Shown here in pieces: positions 5,892-9,120 of a stretch of 9,120 bases of DNA. A program made the position numbers and the translations under genes. The notes beneath the pieces are model-generated. The model had not been told where the DNA came from. It saw nothing but the letters and a program-made list of their open reading frames with translations, and did no database searches. Source of the stretch: an uncultured Methylococcaceae bacterium (GTDB lineage: Bacteria > Pseudomonadota > Gammaproteobacteria > Methylococcales > Methylococcaceae); NCBI GenBank assembly GCA_903910005.1, contig CAIVXW010000113.1, positions 1-9,120 on the forward strand. Reading direction: 5' to 3'. Numbering within the stretch: the stretch's first letter is position 1; each line of letters starts with the position of its first letter.

Positions 5892-7338
5892 GCCAGAGTT
5901 GATCGATTCGCTGCCTGACAGCGGCATCCATTTGTATGGGGGCACCCCATTCGCGGGTGGTTTCGCCCGGCCACTTGTTGGTGGCATCAAAGCCAGCCTT
6001 CGACCCTAGCCCGGAAACCGGCGAGGCGAAATCCAGATAGTCGATGGGCGTGTGATCCACCAGGGCGATATCGCGGCCTGGATCCATTCGGGTGGTAATG
6101 GCCCAGATCACATCCTGCCAGTTGCGGGCGTCGATGTCGTCATCCACCACGATCACGAATTTGGTGTACATGAACTGACGCAAAAACGACCACACCCCAA
6201 ACATCACCCGTTTGGCGTGGCCGGGATACTGTTTTTTCATGCTGACGATGGCCAGCCGATAGGAACAGCCCTCCGGCGGCAGATAGAAATCCACAATCTC
6301 GGGAAACTGCTTTTGCAGGATCGGAACAAATACTTCATTGAGGGCCACGCCCAATACGGCCGGTTCATCCGGTGGTCTGCCGGTGTAGGTGCTATGGTAG
6401 ATGGCCTGTTCCCGCTGGGTGATGCGCTCGATTGTGAACACCGGAAACTGCTCTACCTCATTGTAATAACCGGTATGATCGCCGAACGGACCCTCCGCTG
6501 CGGTTTCGCCCGGATAAATAAACCCTTCCAGGATAATCTCGGCAGTCGCGGGTACCTGCAGGTTGCCCAGCAGACAACGGGCCACTTCGGTTTTGGCTCC
6601 CCGCAACAACCCGGCAAAGGCATACTCGGACAGGGTATCCGGTACCGGCGTCACGGCTCCCAGCAAGGTGGCCGGATCCGCCCCCAGGGCAACGGCGACC
6701 GGAAAGGGCTGGCCGGGGTGGGCGACCTGCCAGTCCCTGAAATCCAGTGCCCCGCCCCGATGCGCCAGCCAGCGCATGATGACCTTGTTGCGAGCGATCA
6801 CCTGTTGTCGATAAATGCCCAGATTCTGCCGTTCCTTGTAAGGACCCCGGGTAATGACCAATGCCCAGGTGATGAGCGGCGCGGCGTCACCCGGCCAGCA
6901 GGTCTGAATCGGATAGCGGGCCAGGTCAATGTCATCCCCCTGCAAAACGACTTGCTGGCAGGGGGCGTTGCGGATTTCCCGGGCAGGCATGTTCAGAACT
7001 TGCTTGAACACGGGCAATTTGTCCACCATGTCACGCAGACCACGCGGCGGATCCGGCTCTTTGAGAAAGGCCAGCAGTTTGCCGATGTCACGCAGTGCCG
7101 TTACCGAATCCTGGCCCATCCCCAGGGCAACCCGATAAGGCGTACCGAACAGATTGGCCAACAGTCGATGCTCCGAGCCCTTGGGATTTTCAAACAGCAG
7201 GGCCGGGCCCTGTCGCTTCAGGGTACGGTCACAGACTTCGGTTATTTCCAGCACGGGATCCAGGGCTGTATGGATACGCCTGAGCTCGCCCAGGGTTTCA
7301 AGATGCTGGATGAAGTCACGCAGGTCACGGTATTTCAT
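5872..7338 (-). CDS. ubiD: 3-octaprenyl-4-hydroxybenzoate carboxy-lyase UbiD
   Basis: A 488-residue prenyl-FMN-dependent decarboxylase that removes the carboxyl group of polyprenyl-4-hydroxybenzoate in ubiquinone synthesis. It needs the prFMN cofactor made by UbiX and acts at the cytoplasmic face of the membrane. Length is close to E. coli UbiD (497). From Met1 (7338), Asn172 in QNLGIYRQQ, Glu238 in TLSEYAFAG and Asp287 in GPFGDHTGYYN have exactly the spacing of E. coli Asn175, Glu241 (metal/prFMN ligands) and Asp290 (catalytic acid). YHSTYTGRPPDEPAVLG (314-330) and KKQYPGHAKRVM (368-379) are strongly conserved UbiD segments. The start is MKYRDLRDFI, as in the family. The in-frame extension to 7413 would cross the promoter. 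First gene of a probable two-gene unit with the channel. ubiX is not in the window. Confidence 0.96.
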   Translation of the reverse strand: MKYRDLRDFIQHLETLGELRRIHTALDPVLEITEVCDRTLKRQGPALLFENPKGSEHRLLANLFGTPYRVALGMGQDSVTALRDIGKLLAFLKEPDPPRGLRDMVDKLPVFKQVLNMPAREIRNAPCQQVVLQGDDIDLARYPIQTCWPGDAAPLITWALVITRGPYKERQNLGIYRQQVIARNKVIMRWLAHRGGALDFRDWQVAHPGQPFPVAVALGADPATLLGAVTPVPDTLSEYAFAGLLRGAKTEVARCLLGNLQVPATAEIILEGFIYPGETAAEGPFGDHTGYYNEVEQFPVFTIERITQREQAIYHSTYTGRPPDEPAVLGVALNEVFVPILQKQFPEIVDFYLPPEGCSYRLAIVSMKKQYPGHAKRVMFGVWSFLRQFMYTKFVIVVDDDIDARNWQDVIWAITTRMDPGRDIALVDHTPIDYLDFASPVSGLGSKAGFDATNKWPGETTREWGAPIQMDAAVRQRIDQLWHELGID

Positions 7339-7385
7339 GGTATAGCGGTCACGGGTGGTCAGAAAAAAACCAGGATGGCGTGGCC

Positions 7386-7413
7386 AGTATAGACGACTCT
7401 GCCGGGTCGGCAA
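7386..7413 (-). promoter_or_regulatory. Promoter of the ubiD-channel unit, overlapped by an inverted repeat
   Basis: On the minus strand, TTGCCG (7408-7413) and TATACT (7386-7391) are 16 bases apart, giving a start near 7379 and a leader of about 40 bases. A perfect inverted repeat, GTCGG-CAAA-CCGAC (7406-7419), covers the -35 box. It could be an operator, or a hairpin belonging to transcripts arriving from upstream. Confidence 0.5.
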
Positions 7414-7689
7414 ACCGACACCCCGGGCTTTTCTGCCGCGAACCGGTTAGCGTGAATTCAGGGTTAAGCGACAGGACAGGACAGGATGCCGAGTGTTGGG
7501 TGCTTCGGCCACCTGCCTGTGTCGGGTTTTGCGAACAGATGGAAATAGGCACCCACCGGATAAAAGAACGTCACTTGAAGCGAACATCATGGTACCCCCA
7601 AAAAAAATGGCAGTGAAATCTCCCCCGCCTGTGACAGATGGCGAGGGCATACCAATAGCCACAGTCCGGGGAATCATTCACTACCACTA
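7414..7689. other. Intergenic stretch upstream of ubiD
   Basis: With the ubiD leader this makes about 350 bases between the ubiD start and the cytochrome relic. Short frames exist on both strands, but none resembles a known protein. Visible details are three direct ACAGG units (7471-7485) and an eight-A run near 7603. I see no tRNA, small RNA or terminator I would defend. Confidence 0.45.
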
Positions 7690-8009
7690 CATGACATAAT
7701 TGTCGGTGCGCGAAGAATAAAGCACTTTATATGCCACCGTTTTAACCGGGATACAATGCCATCCGGAGGGAAACGCCCGGCTCCTGTTCGCCGTCTGACG
7801 GGTGAAATGAGTCGGGCGATCCTGCAAATGACCCACCCTCGAAAAGAGGCGAGCGGCACACTGATCTTCACCATTGCGCCCCGGCATTTTGGCAAAGTCG
7901 TTGTGCCAACCGCACGATGACACGCTGCACAGGCCACGTTGCCATATCTGTCCTTGCCTTCCCGAAACAGGGCCGTATCAATTTTGGTGTCTACCTTATT
8001 GATGTCATA
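7690..8009 (-). pseudogene. Probable frameshifted remnant of a class I cytochrome c gene
   Basis: Reading from 8009, one minus-strand frame gives DINKVDTKID and then FREGKDRYGNVACAACH, a good lead-in to a class I heme-binding CxxCH motif (codons 7917-7931). Beyond it, cytochrome-like pieces are spread over different frames. NDFAKMPGRNGED and VGHLQD (one frame) recall the K-L-A-G-Q...YLxxQLxDF region of c553-type cytochromes. DGIVSRLKRWHIK (another frame) recalls the M-x-x-I-V-x-x-L-x-D-x-D-I-K C-terminal helix. No single frame carries a complete domain, no signal peptide is found, and a stop (8010-8012) precedes the fragment. The best reading is a small periplasmic electron carrier gene broken by indels. 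It lies 32 bases after the dismutase stop on the same strand, so the two may once have been co-transcribed. The assignment depends on the CAACH context and could be coincidental. Confidence 0.42.
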
Positions 8010-8043
8010 TTATTCACGGGAATTCAGTGGGCCAATGGTTGAA

Positions 8044-8811
8044 TCAGGCGGCCAGATTCTGGTTGGCAAACTCCCAGTTCAATAATTTGTCGACCACGGC
8101 GGTGACATACGTTTTGCGTCCATTCTGGTAATCCAGGTAATAGGCGTGTTCCCAGACATCAATGGTCAGGAGCGGGGTCAAAGCGGGTTTAAGGGTCAGC
8201 GGGGTATCGGCGTCGTTGGTGGCCAGAATGGAGATTTTCTTGCGGCGATCAGCCACAACCCAGGCCCAACCGGTGCCAAACTGAGCAACAGCCGCATCAA
8301 TCAGGCGGGTTCTGAATGTGGCGTAATCCCCGAATGCACGGGTGATGCCGGCGGCTATTGCTCCGGTGGGTTCACCGCCGCCAGTCGGTGACAGGCTCTT
8401 CCAGTAAAAATCATGGTTGTAGACTTGAGCGGCGTTACGGTAAATGCCAAGCAGAACCGAATCCTTTTTGCCTGCAGTAAGCCTGATGATGGCTTCAAGT
8501 GATTGCCCGTCCAACCCCAGACCGGTGTTGGCTGCCAGCAGGTTGCGAAGGTTGGTGAGGTAGGTTTGATGGTGTTTGCCGTAATGGAAGCTCAGGGTAT
8601 TGGCACTGATGACCGGTTCGAGCGACGTATCTGCCCAGGGTAGGGGTGAGAGGGTTTCCGTGACCGGGGTTGAACTGATTGCGGCGTGGGTTAGCGATGG
8701 ATAGGCCAGTTGACCCAGTGCCATCAGGCCAACACCAGCAGTGGTCAGACCAAGAAATTCCCTTCTGTCGGGGGGGCAGGCTGGTGTGGTCGCTGTGTGA
8801 TGCGTTGTCAT
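8044..8811 (-). CDS. Tat-exported Fe-type superoxide dismutase
   Basis: A 255-residue Fe/Mn-family superoxide dismutase, converting superoxide to hydrogen peroxide and oxygen. From Met1 (8811), DRREFLGLTTAGVGLMALG (15-33) is a twin-arginine signal with cleavage around LTHA (40-43), so the enzyme should be exported folded to the periplasm. The metal ligands are all present: His76 (SFHYGKHHQTY), His133 (YNHDFYW), Asp218 and His222 (DVWEHAYYLDY). Gln129 in NAAQVYNH is the outer-sphere Gln position typical of Fe-SODs (Gln69 of E. coli SodB), so iron is the likely metal. The C-terminus NWEFANQNLAA matches SodB-type proteins. ATG 8811 has GGAG nine bases upstream; the open extension to 8982 lacks similarity and would bury the Tat signal. 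A cytochrome c relic follows. Exported SODs are less usual than cytoplasmic ones. Confidence 0.94.
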   Translation of the reverse strand: MTTHHTATTPACPPDRREFLGLTTAGVGLMALGQLAYPSLTHAAISSTPVTETLSPLPWADTSLEPVISANTLSFHYGKHHQTYLTNLRNLLAANTGLGLDGQSLEAIIRLTAGKKDSVLLGIYRNAAQVYNHDFYWKSLSPTGGGEPTGAIAAGITRAFGDYATFRTRLIDAAVAQFGTGWAWVVADRRKKISILATNDADTPLTLKPALTPLLTIDVWEHAYYLDYQNGRKTYVTAVVDKLLNWEFANQNLAA

Positions 8812-8820
8812 GACTGTAAG

Positions 8821-8824
8821 CTCC
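8821..8824 (-). promoter_or_regulatory. Ribosome binding site of the superoxide dismutase gene
   Basis: GGAG on the minus strand, nine bases before ATG 8811. It fixes the start just before the twin-arginine signal peptide rather than at the upstream in-frame ATG codons. Confidence 0.55.
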
Positions 8825-9120
8825 GTAAACGAAAATGAATCGAATCTGATTTGTTGCCACCCCCTCGTAAAACCCTGTGCAAAGTTGCTGAAACGTGTAA
8901 GGCGGGGTAGTGCGGATATGTCGAACAAAAACCGCGCCATCCCTGGAACATCGAACGTAACCATCCTTAATTCGCCATTCACCCCAATCCCTCACCCCGG
9001 ATTCCCCCACGCAGTACTGTATTTCAAGCACCCGTCGCGTTATATGCCACAGTTTGTTGGCTTCACTTGAAGCCGGTTTTCAGGGTTAAGACATTCGGGC
9101 AGCCATTCCCGTTGGCCACC
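8825..9120. other. Intergenic region upstream of the dismutase gene
   Basis: About 300 bases without a recognisable gene; frames on both strands look random. The minus strand carries two copies of GGGGTGA (8977-9000) in a G-rich patch next to an A/T-rich one (GCGAATTAAGGATGG). Such patches are often pieces of dispersed intergenic repeats, but this is a guess. I could not find a promoter with two good boxes for the dismutase gene, so its transcription start is unassigned. Confidence 0.4.

Noticed and set aside
6052..7392. 446-codon open frame on the plus strand
   Set aside because: It is antisense to ubiD, which shows full-length family motifs. The plus-strand product is His/Gln/Gly-rich and unrecognisable.
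7590..7699. Short plus-strand peptide frame (MVPPKKMAVK start)
   Set aside because: No ribosome binding site, no resemblance to known small proteins, and it crosses an eight-A run. It is too weak to call.
8812..8982. 57-codon N-terminal extension of the dismutase
   Set aside because: It would place the twin-arginine signal internally, and the ATG at 8811 has its own ribosome binding site.
7457..9090. TTCAGGGTTAAG (7457 and 9079) and TCACTTGAAGC (7571 and 9063) each occur twice around the dismutase region
   Set aside because: Matches of 11-12 bases are expected by chance in 9 kb, and the two pairs are in opposite order, so they do not form a clear flanking repeat.

Overview
The window reads as chromosomal DNA of a gammaproteobacterium. 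It is most likely a methane- or methanol-oxidising one of the Methylococcales type. That placement rests mainly on a bacterial formylmethanofuran dehydrogenase/formyltransferase-hydrolase subunit B gene (fhcB), which belongs to C1 oxidation through tetrahydromethanopterin. A ubiquinone-pathway ubiD and two Rpn-family genes of a kind common in such genomes fit the idea. It is an inference, not a proof.

Left end (1-1756) is a rearranged accessory zone. It starts with about 55 bases that look like an internal piece of 16S rRNA and then stop abruptly. Next come unassigned DNA, the broken 5' end of one Rpn-type (PD-(D/E)XK) nuclease gene, and an apparently intact second Rpn/YhgA-type gene on the minus strand. 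The intact gene carries eight in-frame 12-base tandem repeats that encode a Gln/Glu/Gly/Lys linker before a C-terminal DUF4351-like segment. A 310-base stretch without a convincing gene follows, holding only a likely promoter.

Centre (1757-7413) is ordinary chromosome with dense coding. fhcB (minus) stands alone, without fhcA, fhcC or fhcD beside it. A 254-base intergenic region holds a good sigma-70-type promoter for fhcB and a perfect 8-bp inverted repeat. It separates fhcB from a divergent, unrecognised 80-residue gene (plus). That small gene ends 11 bases from the end of a large MscS-family mechanosensitive channel gene (minus). The channel gene follows ubiD (minus) with a 20-base overlap, so ubiD and the channel are probably one transcription unit, driven by a promoter near 7386-7413.

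Right end (7414-9120) holds a long non-coding stretch, a probable frameshifted remnant of a class I cytochrome c gene (heme motif CAACH at 7917-7931), and a Tat-exported Fe-type superoxide dismutase (minus) with all four metal ligands. The last 309 bases hold its leader and no other gene I can support.

I see no convincing new biological system here. The items most worth a second look are the 16S-like fragment joined to nuclease-gene debris, the repeat-bearing Rpn protein, the isolated fhcB without the cofactor-binding cysteines of its archaeal relatives, and the cytochrome c relic beside an exported dismutase.
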